64,000 nucleotides of DNA, taken from positions 50,891-114,890 of the forward strand of contig JAKSIB010000010.1 of NCBI GenBank assembly GCA_024399065.1, read 5' to 3'. The notes beneath the pieces were generated by a model. The model was not told the origin of the DNA. It worked only from the letters and a program-made list of their open reading frames with translations, and did not search any database. The position numbers and the translations under genes are program-made. Each line of letters begins with the position of its first letter. Position 1 is the first letter of the stretch. Shown piece after piece: positions 34,464-43,451 of this stretch. This stretch comes from Fibrobacter sp. (GTDB taxonomy: Bacteria > Fibrobacterota > Fibrobacteria > Fibrobacterales > Fibrobacteraceae).

Positions 34464-35789
34464 ATGCAAGTTGAATGGGAAAGATGCTTAAACTACCTCC
34501 GCGGTATGCTGTCCGACACGGTTTTCAAGACCTACTTCGCACAGACCAAACTGGTTAGTCAGACCACCGGTCATGCCGTTATTTCCATTCCCTCCGGACT
34601 GGACGCTTCCGTCTACACCGCCTACAAGGCTTTGATCAACTTGGCTTGGAAGGAAGTCACCCACGACGATTCCGCCATGGAATTCGAATTCCAGCCCCAG
34701 CAGGAAGTTGTTGTTCAGCAGGCTTCCTCCCAGAACACCTTCAAGGATTTTGTAAAGCCCAGCGTTCCCCTTTCCGGCAGTTTCCGTTTCGAAAACTTCG
34801 TGCCGGGCGACAAGGCCCAGCTGGCATTCAACGCAGCTCTCGCAGTAGCTCGCAACCCCGATGGAACTCAGTACAACCCGCTGTTCATCTACGGTTCTTC
34901 CGGCCTCGGCAAGACCCACTTGCTTCAGGCTATCGGTAACTACATCCTGGAAGAAGACCCCACCAAGCGCGTTTGCTATTTGACTTCCGAAGATTTTTCC
35001 CAGCAGTACATGAAGTGCCTGCGCGAACAGCGCATCACCGAAATGAGCGACTTCTACCGTAACGAAGTTGATATCTTGCTGGTGGACGATATTCAGAACT
35101 GGACCGGCAAGAACGAAACCCAGAACGAATTCTTCCTGATCTTTAACGCCTTGCATCAGGCAGGCAAGCAGATCGTGCTTACCTCCGACGCACCCGCCGC
35201 CGAAGTCAAGAACCTTTCCGACCGTCTCGTCAGCCGTTTCGCCTGGGGCCTCACCGTCGACATTCAGCCGCCTGACGTCGAAACCCGCGAAGCCATTCTC
35301 CACAAGAAGGCCGAGGAACGTCACCTGGAAATCAGCGACGAAGTTCTGCACTACTTGGCCGAAAGCATCGCAAGCAACGTCCGTTGCCTGGAAAGCGCCA
35401 TCATCAAGCTGACTTTGCAGTCCAGCCTCATGAGCCACGATATCGACATGAGCATCGCCCAGAAGGTTGTTGCCGAAATCGCTCCGACCCTCCGCCGCCG
35501 CGTAAGCCTGGACGCCGTGCTCCACACCGTTTCCAAGCACTACGAAGTGCCCGAAGCAAAGCTTATCGAATCTGGCCGCGGCACCAAGGAAATTTCCAAG
35601 GCCCGTCAGGTCGCCATGTACCTTATGCGCGAATGCTCCCCCATCAGCCTTCAGAGCATCGGCTCCCGCTTTGGCGGCAAGGACCACTCCACCGTGGTTC
35701 ACGCCATCAAGAGCATCAAGAAGGAGATGGAAACAGATCCCAGCTTTGCACGTTTGATCGAAAGCTTGAAGAACAGCATCCACGATTAG
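34464..35789 (+). CDS. dnaA: Chromosomal replication initiator DnaA
   Basis: The ATG at 34464 with AAGGA seven bases upstream is preferred to a GTG at 34458. The 441-residue protein has a short N-terminal domain, the Walker A motif GSSGLGKTHL, Walker B LLVDDIQ, and the C-terminal DNA-binding helix with GGKDHSTVVHAI. It binds DnaA boxes and opens the origin. Its final 38 codons are repeated at 40271-40384 with a recoded tail, so the end of this gene is probably supplied by the inserted block downstream. dnaN does not follow it. Confidence 0.97.
   Translation: MQVEWERCLNYLRGMLSDTVFKTYFAQTKLVSQTTGHAVISIPSGLDASVYTAYKALINLAWKEVTHDDSAMEFEFQPQQEVVVQQASSQNTFKDFVKPSVPLSGSFRFENFVPGDKAQLAFNAALAVARNPDGTQYNPLFIYGSSGLGKTHLLQAIGNYILEEDPTKRVCYLTSEDFSQQYMKCLREQRITEMSDFYRNEVDILLVDDIQNWTGKNETQNEFFLIFNALHQAGKQIVLTSDAPAAEVKNLSDRLVSRFAWGLTVDIQPPDVETREAILHKKAEERHLEISDEVLHYLAESIASNVRCLESAIIKLTLQSSLMSHDIDMSIAQKVVAEIAPTLRRRVSLDAVLHTVSKHYEVPEAKLIESGRGTKEISKARQVAMYLMRECSPISLQSIGSRFGGKDHSTVVHAIKSIKKEMETDPSFARLIESLKNSIHD
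35676..35789 (+). repeat. Left copy of the duplicated dnaA 3' end
   Basis: Bases 35676-35765 are identical to 40271-40360. The next 24 bases differ at 7 positions but still encode the same eight residues (SLKNSIHD and stop, TAG here, TAA in the other copy). It lies 4,595 bases from its partner and marks the left junction of the AT-rich block. Confidence 0.95.
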
Positions 35790-35889
35790 TATCGCGTTTT
35801 ATTTAAAGATTTGATCACAGCTTGATCCAAAACATCGGTCATTTCCGTTGCTAAGTACGGGGATCTCATATAGAATAAATTTTGCGCAA

Positions 35890-35924
35890 TTGGAGCCAAA
35901 GTGTCACTAACTCCACTTTTTTTA
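35890..35924 (+). terminator. Candidate terminator of dnaA
   Basis: Stem TGGAG (35891-35895) with CTCCA (35911-35915), an inner GTG/CAC pairing, then seven T. It lies in the 167-base gap before the first island gene. The same gap, read on the minus strand, has a short open frame with protein-like composition ending at the dnaA stop, which may be a gene remnant. Confidence 0.5.
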
Positions 35925-35956
35925 TTATATTTAAATAAAGAATAAAAAGGGGTTAT

Positions 35957-36442
35957 ATGAGAGCTAAGGCTATTTTTGCAATTACCTTTAGCGTAGTTGC
36001 TGTTGTTGGGTGTACAAAAAAACAAGAAGATACACCTAACATAATCAATGAACAAGACAACCATGTTTTAATTAGCCAAGAAATACCAGATTCTATTCGA
36101 ACCGGAATAAACGCATTTGAACTTGCCGCAGAAGATTTCAAAGCGCAAAGTCTAAAAATTGTCAATACAAGTTTACTGTTACGAATTGTAAATAGAATTT
36201 GTCGCAACGAAAGGCAATGCGCAAGCAGAACAGACTCTGTCGCCTACAAAAATGACGTTAAACATATTCTTGATAGCCTTGTGCAGAACAACATTCTTGA
36301 TAGTTTAATTAACAATGAAGAACAACTAGAAATCAAAAGAAAAAACAGAGATTGTTCATGGACCAACAATCCTGAAGGTGGTTGTCCATCGACAAAACCT
36401 TTTTTAAGAAGACATCTTGATTCTTTGAAAAGGGGCGAATAA
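35957..36442 (+). CDS. Island lipoprotein, first gene
   Basis: A 161-residue product with a lipoprotein signal (lipobox VAVVGC, cysteine near residue 19). The mature part is hydrophilic and has four more cysteines toward the C-terminus (ICRNERQC, NRDCSW, EGGCPS). I recognise no family. Codon use is AT-rich (many AAA, GAA, ATA, AGA) and unlike dnaA next to it. An AAAAGGGG ribosome site precedes the ATG, and the stop overlaps the next start by one base. Confidence 0.75.
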   Translation: MRAKAIFAITFSVVAVVGCTKKQEDTPNIINEQDNHVLISQEIPDSIRTGINAFELAAEDFKAQSLKIVNTSLLLRIVNRICRNERQCASRTDSVAYKNDVKHILDSLVQNNILDSLINNEEQLEIKRKNRDCSWTNNPEGGCPSTKPFLRRHLDSLKRGE

Positions 36443-39018
36443 TGAAAAAATCCTTTTTATTACTTTTAATCGCCTCAATATCACACGCATATATAGATTG
36501 CTTTAACCTTGATCAACTTGACGAGGCTATGTTCAATCAGGGCATCGAATCAATATTAAAAACGATTGAAACTGAAGATTACCATCATTATAACAACGAA
36601 TGTCAAAATGAAGGTGAAGGAGCCGACTTTCACTTTTCAGTTGAATGGGTTTCAAGTTGCGGAGGTGAAAGTTCATCAAAACGAGGTTTTATAAAGGAAT
36701 CATTCACTTGTAACATTTGTACTTCTGACTGGGTAAACCTTGAATTGGAGAATATCGAAAACTCATGTCGTGAAGACTGTTTGACTAGCAATTACGTTTG
36801 CAATCCTCCAGCTTATCCAAATCTCTGGGGCGGTGAACTAAAAAAGAAAAATCCTCATGGCGAAGTATGCGGGAATCCTCTACCAAACTGTACTGTTTCA
36901 AGTTCTTCAATTTCAGTTGAATCATCTTCATCAGAAGCGCAAAGCAGTTCTTCCGTAGCAGAGAGTTCATCATCAGAAAACGTTGACAGTGAATCATCGA
37001 GTTCTGAATATATCGATTCTTCCTCTAGCGAAGAATATATTGACAGTTCCGAAAGCAACGATTGTGGTGAAGGTGGAGACCATTGTGGCGGTCCAATAAA
37101 TCCAGGGGAAAAAACCTTTGGTTATTGCGAAATTGGAGGCGATTATAGAGACGCCATCTCCAATCTTAAAAATGTCCATGTAAATGTCTACAACAGACTT
37201 CCCTACATGTTAAATCCCGAAAACATAAATCTTGTAAACTGTAGCTGTAAATCTTCACGCTATGTTGCTTGCGATTTACAAAACGTGGAACTAGTGCAAG
37301 GCTATATTCCATACGATATGCCAATATGCGGTTATTCAGAAGGATATTGGTGTGATGGCATCGAAAACGGAGCTTGTGACGCTCAAGGAAAAATACTCAG
37401 AATCTACTACAAAGACGACTCCGGCCAAGATGGATCATGGTGGGCAGAATCTTTTTGGGACAGTAGCCAACTTCTTGCTATAGAAGATGGATACATGATC
37501 GTCATACTCACTCTAACAGAAAATGATATAGTTTATCGGTCAAATTATTTCGCCATGCATCATCTATTTCCAGCAAATATAACCCGTCAGGATCTTGAAA
37601 ATGCGATTCTAAAGTCACTTCCCGCATTCCCCGACATGAACAAGCTTGTCGCTTATTGTAATAACGAGTGGATTCCTCATGACGAAGACTGTTTTGGCAC
37701 AGAATTAGAAGCAAAAGAGGTTCTGAAAGATTTAGCCAATAGTTGTGCAATAACATACGGCATATCTCATTACGAGACAAACTTGTCCAATCGTGGATGG
37801 TGCGTTGTTGGAGAATGCGAAGCTGCAAATCCTTATTCAAGTTCAACAGAAAGTTCTAGTTCTTCCGTGGAAAGTTCTTCTTCCATAGATTTTTTTTCTG
37901 CAAGCAGTTCCTCCGAACAGAAAACAGAACCTTTTATCACCGGTCCAGACCAGGAATACACTCCCACACAAATCTTTAGTGAAGGACTTCAAAACATGGA
38001 GGAAGGAAAATGTTATTCTCTTAATCCAGAAAGAGAACGTGTATACGGTTGGGCTATCGGTACAAATGCCCAGGACTCATGGTGGTGGAGAACCGTAGAC
38101 TGCCAAACAGGAGAAGAAATAATCAACAAAATTGGTAAGTGCTATGAATATCCTATGAATTCTATTCCCAACAACCCATATTCTGAATGTATAGCGGTAA
38201 ATGGTTCATGTTACAAATGTAATTCAGCCAATGTTGATTGTAATCAAAATTGGATTTGGATTAACGGATTCAATAATGATTCATGGACATATATAGAAGT
38301 GGATTGTAAAACAGGACTTCCACAAAATGGCGATAATTGTACAGATCAGCCATATGCTTTGCTAAAACAAACAAAAGAAACAACCAATTACAAATGGTCA
38401 AATTCTACAAACGAGTCCTATAGTATTGATTTCATTAAGCCATCACAATTTTTTGACGCAAAAGGACGAAATATAAGAAAAAATGTTAAATGGCGTAGAG
38501 TGTATGAAAAAAATGTTAATCACAAGCCTTATTTAGAAAAAACAACCGACAACATTACAAGCATGGGTTTTATGCTAAAATTGCAAACAAATTCAGGTTA
38601 TGTGTCTGCCAAGCATGATATCATCCTGAATATGAGCTTAACAGAGCGAGAAAACTGCTCCACCAAAGCTGAAGTAACGGCAACATTCACTACAAGCATA
38701 GATAAAAAACCAAATTATTCAAACGAAGATCTCCAAAAGCATGAAATGAAGCATTACAACACATATATGAAATATAATGAGAAAGTGTTTGAAGAATGGT
38801 ATAATCTAGATGCAGGAATATCATACATGGAAGCGTGTAATGAAGTAAAGTTGTACATTTGGCCTAGCATTCGAAATTTATTGACAGCACTGATAAACGA
38901 GCAAAATAAAATTGATGATAATGACGACAAAAATGAATGCAGGGACAGGATACCCTTGCAAGAAACAATAGCTGAAATGAAGTCTGCATTTGACTCAAAA
39001 AATTGTCAAACAGAGTAA
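36442..39018 (+). CDS. Large secreted protein with serine linkers and an HExxH C-terminal domain
   Basis: The 858-residue product has a signal peptide (to about residue 17). A cysteine-rich N-terminal part is followed by a serine/glutamate linker (about 153-205), a second cysteine-rich region, a second serine linker (about 467-492), two related cysteine segments (SWWWRTVDCQTG and SWTYIEVDCKTG), and a C-terminal domain. That domain contains HEMKH at residues 767-771, an HExxH zinc-binding motif, followed by KYNEKVFEEW. It resembles DUF922-type zinc proteases in placement only; the match is not proven. It is the central gene of the AT-rich block and its product is probably surface-exposed. Confidence 0.75.
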   Translation: MKKSFLLLLIASISHAYIDCFNLDQLDEAMFNQGIESILKTIETEDYHHYNNECQNEGEGADFHFSVEWVSSCGGESSSKRGFIKESFTCNICTSDWVNLELENIENSCREDCLTSNYVCNPPAYPNLWGGELKKKNPHGEVCGNPLPNCTVSSSSISVESSSSEAQSSSSVAESSSSENVDSESSSSEYIDSSSSEEYIDSSESNDCGEGGDHCGGPINPGEKTFGYCEIGGDYRDAISNLKNVHVNVYNRLPYMLNPENINLVNCSCKSSRYVACDLQNVELVQGYIPYDMPICGYSEGYWCDGIENGACDAQGKILRIYYKDDSGQDGSWWAESFWDSSQLLAIEDGYMIVILTLTENDIVYRSNYFAMHHLFPANITRQDLENAILKSLPAFPDMNKLVAYCNNEWIPHDEDCFGTELEAKEVLKDLANSCAITYGISHYETNLSNRGWCVVGECEAANPYSSSTESSSSSVESSSSIDFFSASSSSEQKTEPFITGPDQEYTPTQIFSEGLQNMEEGKCYSLNPERERVYGWAIGTNAQDSWWWRTVDCQTGEEIINKIGKCYEYPMNSIPNNPYSECIAVNGSCYKCNSANVDCNQNWIWINGFNNDSWTYIEVDCKTGLPQNGDNCTDQPYALLKQTKETTNYKWSNSTNESYSIDFIKPSQFFDAKGRNIRKNVKWRRVYEKNVNHKPYLEKTTDNITSMGFMLKLQTNSGYVSAKHDIILNMSLTERENCSTKAEVTATFTTSIDKKPNYSNEDLQKHEMKHYNTYMKYNEKVFEEWYNLDAGISYMEACNEVKLYIWPSIRNLLTALINEQNKIDDNDDKNECRDRIPLQETIAEMKSAFDSKNCQTE

Positions 39019-39031
39019 AAAGGGAAGTTCG

Positions 39032-39670
39032 ATGAAACAACATCTTTGCATTACCCTTTTAACGGCAATATCATATTGTTTTAGCCATAATTGCGAAGGA
39101 GTCTACTCCCTAGGCACGTCAAAACTATCCGAACCAAAGGTAGAATCTTTGGACATTCCCGATTTAGATTCATCACTGGTGGTTAATGTCTGCGTAAACA
39201 TGTCTGATTCTACCGTCGTAATAGAAAAAGAATCTAACACATATTCTTATTGGTTGTCAAGAAACAGCACCATTTGCTGTACCCCACAAATAAGCATCGC
39301 TCATTACGAAAATTACATCAGCAAACGCAAAAACCACCGTAAAACGCACTGCGAACAACGCTATGTATCCCCAGAAAAAAAAGTAACAACCACCATACAT
39401 TGCGCAATTCACTCAAGTTTAGATTCTTCAAAAACATCTCATGACTCCAATCATTGTAGCTATCCATCAAGATATGACTTATCTGTTGAACAGAATGAAT
39501 TAAAAGCAATTCCACATTATTTGGCATGTATGAGTTCCTTCCCCCATAATATAATCGGAAAGACTTTCGCTCATGAAAAATACAGGTACGTTTTTTGTAA
39601 TGGTTTTTACACGAACTTTCGGACTACTTTTTACGTAAAAGTAACCGGAATTTGTTCAAACAAAGAGTAA
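39032..39670 (+). CDS. Island secreted cysteine-containing protein, third gene
   Basis: The ATG at 39032 has an AGGGAAG site; the open frame extends into the previous gene but is not used. The 212-residue product has a signal peptide (about residues 1-17, ending YCFSHN). Its mature part has scattered cysteines (NVCVNM, TICCTPQ, MHCAIHS-like, LACMSS, YVFCNGFY) and ends in FYVKVTGIC. I recognise no family. The next gene's product ends similarly (FKINITGPC), so the two may be distant paralogues. Confidence 0.72.
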   Translation: MKQHLCITLLTAISYCFSHNCEGVYSLGTSKLSEPKVESLDIPDLDSSLVVNVCVNMSDSTVVIEKESNTYSYWLSRNSTICCTPQISIAHYENYISKRKNHRKTHCEQRYVSPEKKVTTTIHCAIHSSLDSSKTSHDSNHCSYPSRYDLSVEQNELKAIPHYLACMSSFPHNIIGKTFAHEKYRYVFCNGFYTNFRTTFYVKVTGICSNKE

Positions 39671-39678
39671 ACATTTAT

Positions 39679-40209
39679 ATGAATTTAAAGAAAATCATTT
39701 TGCTAATTCTTTGTATTTTCTCATTATCATTGTGCGACGGTTTAGATGACGCTTTCGAGTCAGCCCCAATTGTAGCAAACTACTGTGTTGATCATGGCAA
39801 TCAGCCAAAATTGAAATTAAGTAAAATTAACCAAGATACCCCAGTCATTTATCTTTCCGAAACAGACTCCATTGAATGTTCTTGCTATTCAAAGCAATCG
39901 CGTGCGAGCTTTGACTTGCCAATAAAGCCAGGGGCCTCCCTAAATTGCACAGAAGATTCATCTTTTTATGCACGAAAATCTTGCGCGACAAAGAAAGCGC
40001 AAATGATTCCAGCCACTTACAAGTTTGAAATACCCAAAGAATACAAGATACCTCAAAATTATCTCGACATGCACGGAAACGACTTTGTAAAGAAACTATA
40101 CAAAAAGAACTTCCAAGTATTTCTAGAGACAGGATTTACCTGCAACAATGCGGAGCCCTACTTCTTGGAGCAACGTTTTAAGATAAACATCACAGGACCT
40201 TGCAAGTAA
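39679..40209 (+). CDS. Island secreted cysteine-containing protein, fourth gene
   Basis: The ATG at 39679 is chosen because it begins a clear signal peptide (MNLKKIILLILCIFSLSLC); the frame upstream overlaps the third gene. The 176-residue product has about eight cysteines, including CSCYSK, SCATKK and FTCNN, and ends in ITGPCK. Its function is unknown. It is the last gene before the duplicated dnaA tail, 61 bases downstream. Confidence 0.72.
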   Translation: MNLKKIILLILCIFSLSLCDGLDDAFESAPIVANYCVDHGNQPKLKLSKINQDTPVIYLSETDSIECSCYSKQSRASFDLPIKPGASLNCTEDSSFYARKSCATKKAQMIPATYKFEIPKEYKIPQNYLDMHGNDFVKKLYKKNFQVFLETGFTCNNAEPYFLEQRFKINITGPCK

Positions 40210-40270
40210 GCAAATTGATTTAAAACACAAAAAAATCAAGCACTTTTTTTGGGGGGGATTCCAAATTTAA

Positions 40271-40384
40271 GGCAAGGACCACTCCACCGTGGTTCACGCC
40301 ATCAAGAGCATCAAGAAGGAGATGGAAACAGATCCCAGCTTTGCACGTTTGATCGAAAGCCTCAAGAATTCGATCCACGATTAA
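40271..40384 (+). repeat. Right copy of the duplicated dnaA 3' end
   Basis: A 3' fragment of dnaA with no start of its own: 90 bases identical to the end of dnaA, then a recoded eight-codon tail and TAA. If the block was inserted at the dnaA 3' end, this is the original end of the host gene. Confidence 0.93.
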
Positions 40385-40539
40385 AAATCTTGGATAGAAT
40401 TGTACTTTGTAATTTTCAATGCGGGGAGGGGGCCCGCACTCGAAGTTACGAAGGCCGTCAGCCCCCTCGCCCTGCGCCCCTCCCCCGCCCGGCCACGTGC
40501 AAGCAGGTAAGAACATTTTTTGAGGGATTATAAAATTCT

Positions 40540-40581
40540 ACGAAAAAAAAAGCGAGGTTTTAACCTCGCTTTTCTTTTTTG
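40540..40581. terminator. Bidirectional terminator at 40.5 kb
   Basis: A 10-base stem, AAGCGAGGTT (40550-40559) with AACCTCGCTT (40562-40571), flanked by A-rich and T-rich runs. It ends the leftward gene that stops at 40625 and could also end rightward transcription from the block. Confidence 0.88.
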
Positions 40582-40624
40582 ATTTTTTGCGGCAGACACC
40601 GCGGCGAATTGAATCGCAGTAGAC

Positions 40625-42310
40625 TTAATCTTCCCAGTCGTCAACAGGGCGACGTGCTGGAGCCTTTGCGGCGGATGCTGCTGGAGCAGCAGATGCACTA
40701 ACAGCGGAATCAGCAGCGGCAGCAACCTTTTCGCGGCACCTTGCAATCACAGCAGCCATAGAATCGGCCGGTGCGGCAGAGTCTGCGGGAGCCACTACAG
40801 GTGCAGCAGCGTTGGCAGAGTCAGCAGCGATAGTAGCCAGCAAGGAATCGCAGTTCGGTTCAGGCGGCTTAATGGCATCTTCAGCCTTAACAGCAATCTT
40901 TTCCATAGAATCGGCTACGGCTTCGGCGCGCTTCAAATCTGCCTGAGCCTGAGCCACAGCTTCCTTAGCCTGCTGAACCTTAGACTTAGCAAGTTCTGCG
41001 GCAGCGCGAGCCTTCTTTGCAATAACATGGGGGTCTGCATTAATGGAATCCTGGATCGGGTCGGAGCAAACCAAGTTGACATCACCCTTCTTGCCATTGT
41101 AGCATTCCATCTTGCCATGGAACTTACCCATCTTGTAGGTACCCCACTGCTTCTTCTTCAAACGTTCTGTGTAGCAAACCAGAGAATTAGGCTTCCATTC
41201 GTAGCAAGTATCCTTCACAGACCAGAAAGTGATAAGACCATTGGGCAAGCCTTCGTGGAAAACACCACCGAAGTCACCAAAGTCCACAAAGCCTTCCAAG
41301 TTGCCTGCGTTGAAAGTCAGGTTGACCTTCTTTTTCTTAAAGGGGTTGTTAATAATGGTTCTGCCGAAAAGTTCACCGCGTTTCACAGGCATGTCTGCCA
41401 TAACAAAGCCACTTTCGCTGAACATACGTGCGGTACCGTTAGCAAAACCCTGCTTGTAGGGAACTTCAAGATGCTTGAAGTAGTATTCCTTCTGGCCAGC
41501 GGGAACGCGGTCAAAAACACTGGACTTGTAGAAGTAGGCATTGCCTTCGCGCATACCATTCTTGTAGTTTGCAGTCCAAAGAACCTTACCCCACTTGTCA
41601 TCCTGACGGGCAGGATAAGAAGGATCGTTCATGTAGCCCACTTCTTCGCCCTGCATAAGGCCTTCGGCGTCCACATGGCGAACGTTTTCGATATAACCGT
41701 TAAAAGCAAAACCAGTCAAGACGCCGTTATCAAGGCAGCGGATATCGCTATAGTCGGTAAAACGAAGTTCTGCTTCGGGGAGCAATTTCTTGGGCAGTCC
41801 AGAAATGCGGAACACGGTTGCGTCCTTCTTCTTCGGAGCCCAGGGGCGTTCGTGTACATTCAAGAAGCAAGTCACATCCTTGGCGCGGTCGCTACGCTGG
41901 TTGAAATATTCACCAAACGGAGTCATTTCCCAGCCTTCGTCAAAGCCAAGGGGAACAGCGTCAGCCATGGGATGACCGTCAACAAAATCAGAGAGCGACA
42001 TGGTTGCCTGGCGGATATTATCCGTACACTGCTCCATGGCACTACCCTGCATGCAAGATCCATTGGGACACGGCAACACGTGAGGTCTAGGAATTCCGAA
42101 CACCTTCGTGATAGGGCCATTATCCACAGCCTTGAAGCAGCCACAAATTGCATCGTTGTCGGTAGCTTCCAATCTTGCTTTTTCGGAAGGAACCAAACGG
42201 GAGGCCTTTTCAAGCCAGCAGTCAAAATATTCACGCCTACCCGATTCAGCAGCAAAGGAGGTTACTGCCAAAAGGGAAACCAAGGCAAACTTTTTCAAAG
42301 TGAAATTCAT
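40625..42310 (-). CDS. Exported protein with MORN-like repeats and alanine-rich tail
   Basis: The 561-residue protein has a signal peptide (about residues 1-20, ending SFAAE). The central part has repeated YxNGxxxGxAxF strands (YKNGMREGNAYFY, YKQGFANGTARMF, MGKFHGKMECY), a MORN-like or toxin-wing pattern. From about residue 430 it becomes an alanine/aspartate/lysine-rich coiled coil and low-complexity tail. It is secreted or periplasmic; its function is unknown. A small lipoprotein at 8248-8622 has similar strands. It ends at a strong terminator. Confidence 0.78.
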   Translation of the reverse strand: MNFTLKKFALVSLLAVTSFAAESGRREYFDCWLEKASRLVPSEKARLEATDNDAICGCFKAVDNGPITKVFGIPRPHVLPCPNGSCMQGSAMEQCTDNIRQATMSLSDFVDGHPMADAVPLGFDEGWEMTPFGEYFNQRSDRAKDVTCFLNVHERPWAPKKKDATVFRISGLPKKLLPEAELRFTDYSDIRCLDNGVLTGFAFNGYIENVRHVDAEGLMQGEEVGYMNDPSYPARQDDKWGKVLWTANYKNGMREGNAYFYKSSVFDRVPAGQKEYYFKHLEVPYKQGFANGTARMFSESGFVMADMPVKRGELFGRTIINNPFKKKKVNLTFNAGNLEGFVDFGDFGGVFHEGLPNGLITFWSVKDTCYEWKPNSLVCYTERLKKKQWGTYKMGKFHGKMECYNGKKGDVNLVCSDPIQDSINADPHVIAKKARAAAELAKSKVQQAKEAVAQAQADLKRAEAVADSMEKIAVKAEDAIKPPEPNCDSLLATIAADSANAAAPVVAPADSAAPADSMAAVIARCREKVAAAADSAVSASAAPAASAAKAPARRPVDDWED

Positions 42311-42326
42311 ATATGTGAATTTACAT

Positions 42327-43367
42327 TTATAAGATGAGACTGTCTTCTAATTTATCTTTACAAAGGGCGATTTTTGCGGTCAGCATAGGGACGACATCCA
42401 GCTTACGGCTCAGGCGACGTTCACAATAAACTATTCCTGGGCGAAGAGAGGTGCCAAATGCGGATTCCGCGAGTGTTTGGGCGCCATTATAGAGGATGTA
42501 GGAATGTCCCATAAAGCCCACACGGCAAAATGAAATTCCCCTTACCTGACTTTTCATCACCGCAAGCATTCTATCCAGGAAATTTTCAATGGATTCCGGA
42601 TGATCCCAGTCCATACTTCCCAAGCGGAACTTCACTCCCCCGATATCATAATCCTTGGCGTCGGCATTGAATATTTCCAAGTCAGTCATGCCGTCAAAAT
42701 TCTTTGCCGCCTCGGACATTCCCTTGTAGATTTTCTGGATTCCAGCAAACTTATCTTCGTAGGTTTTCGTTTCCGATTCAGCAAGAACACGAACAAGTTC
42801 ACTATAAATTTTCCGATCAACCTCAGTACAAGTCACCTTAACCAAGTTCAAGGTGTCCGTCAAGATACCCGTCAGAAGAACCTTGGCCACCTCGGGCGTA
42901 ATTTTCACACCAAGTTCGCAATAGCTGGTATATACGATGCTGCAGGTGGAACCCACAGGCATATATTTCGCATAAAGTAATTTCGACTCAGTTATATCGC
43001 CAATTCCGTGGTGATCTACAACCTGGAGAATTCGGGCATCACGGGCGCCATCCACCGCCTGGGCATAGTCAGAATGGTCCACGAGAATCAGGCGAGCATC
43101 CTCCCCCACGGACGTCAAAACTTCAGGTAATTCAAAGCCAAAAGTTTTTGCAGCAAAAACAGTCTCCTTATTGGCAGGGCCAGCAATTTTCGCAACCGCA
43201 TTATAACCCAGTTCACGCATCAGGTGGGCATACGCCATAGCGGCCATAACCGAATCCCCGTCAGGATTCTTGTGGCCGATAACAATTGCCGGGCAACCAT
43301 CGTTTAAACGAGCCGAGCCCCAGTCCAGCGCCGCAATAGCTTCACGATACAAATTTATGTTGTTCAT
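42327..43367 (-). CDS. ppaC: Manganese-dependent inorganic pyrophosphatase (family II)
   Basis: The 346-residue protein has the DHH/DHHA2 layout. Motifs in order: GHKNPDGDSVMAAMAY (metal-binding His and Asp residues), LVDHSDY, VVDHHGIGD, and PVGSTCSIVYTSY with GILTDTLN. These fit the family II pyrophosphatase, which hydrolyses PPi to drive biosynthesis. The first motif reads GHKNPDGDS where GHKNPDTDS is usual. A DHH oligoribonuclease is less likely because the ILTDT and DHH spacing fit PpaC better. It lies 16 bases before the exported MORN-like gene in the same direction. Confidence 0.85.
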   Translation of the reverse strand: MNNINLYREAIAALDWGSARLNDGCPAIVIGHKNPDGDSVMAAMAYAHLMRELGYNAVAKIAGPANKETVFAAKTFGFELPEVLTSVGEDARLILVDHSDYAQAVDGARDARILQVVDHHGIGDITESKLLYAKYMPVGSTCSIVYTSYCELGVKITPEVAKVLLTGILTDTLNLVKVTCTEVDRKIYSELVRVLAESETKTYEDKFAGIQKIYKGMSEAAKNFDGMTDLEIFNADAKDYDIGGVKFRLGSMDWDHPESIENFLDRMLAVMKSQVRGISFCRVGFMGHSYILYNGAQTLAESAFGTSLRPGIVYCERRLSRKLDVVPMLTAKIALCKDKLEDSLIL

Positions 43368-43451
43368 TCATGGAAAAAATAACAACACTTTGTTCGCCGT
43401 TACCGCTCCAACTTTCAAAAATTTATGGTATTTTTGATAAAGGAGGAAACA

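Larger units (their letters stand above)
40210..40624. other. Right junction of the AT-rich block and GC-rich palindrome
   Basis: This 415-base gap has no gene. It holds a G-run (40250-40258), the right copy of the dnaA 3' end (40271-40384), and a GC-rich imperfect inverted repeat with arms GCGGGGAGGGGG (40421-40432) and CCCCTCCCCCGC (40477-40488), then a terminator. The rest shows no pattern that I recognise. Confidence 0.7.

Noticed and set aside
35957..40209. A prophage or conjugative element.
   Set aside because: No integrase, structural or transfer gene is seen; only exported proteins are present.
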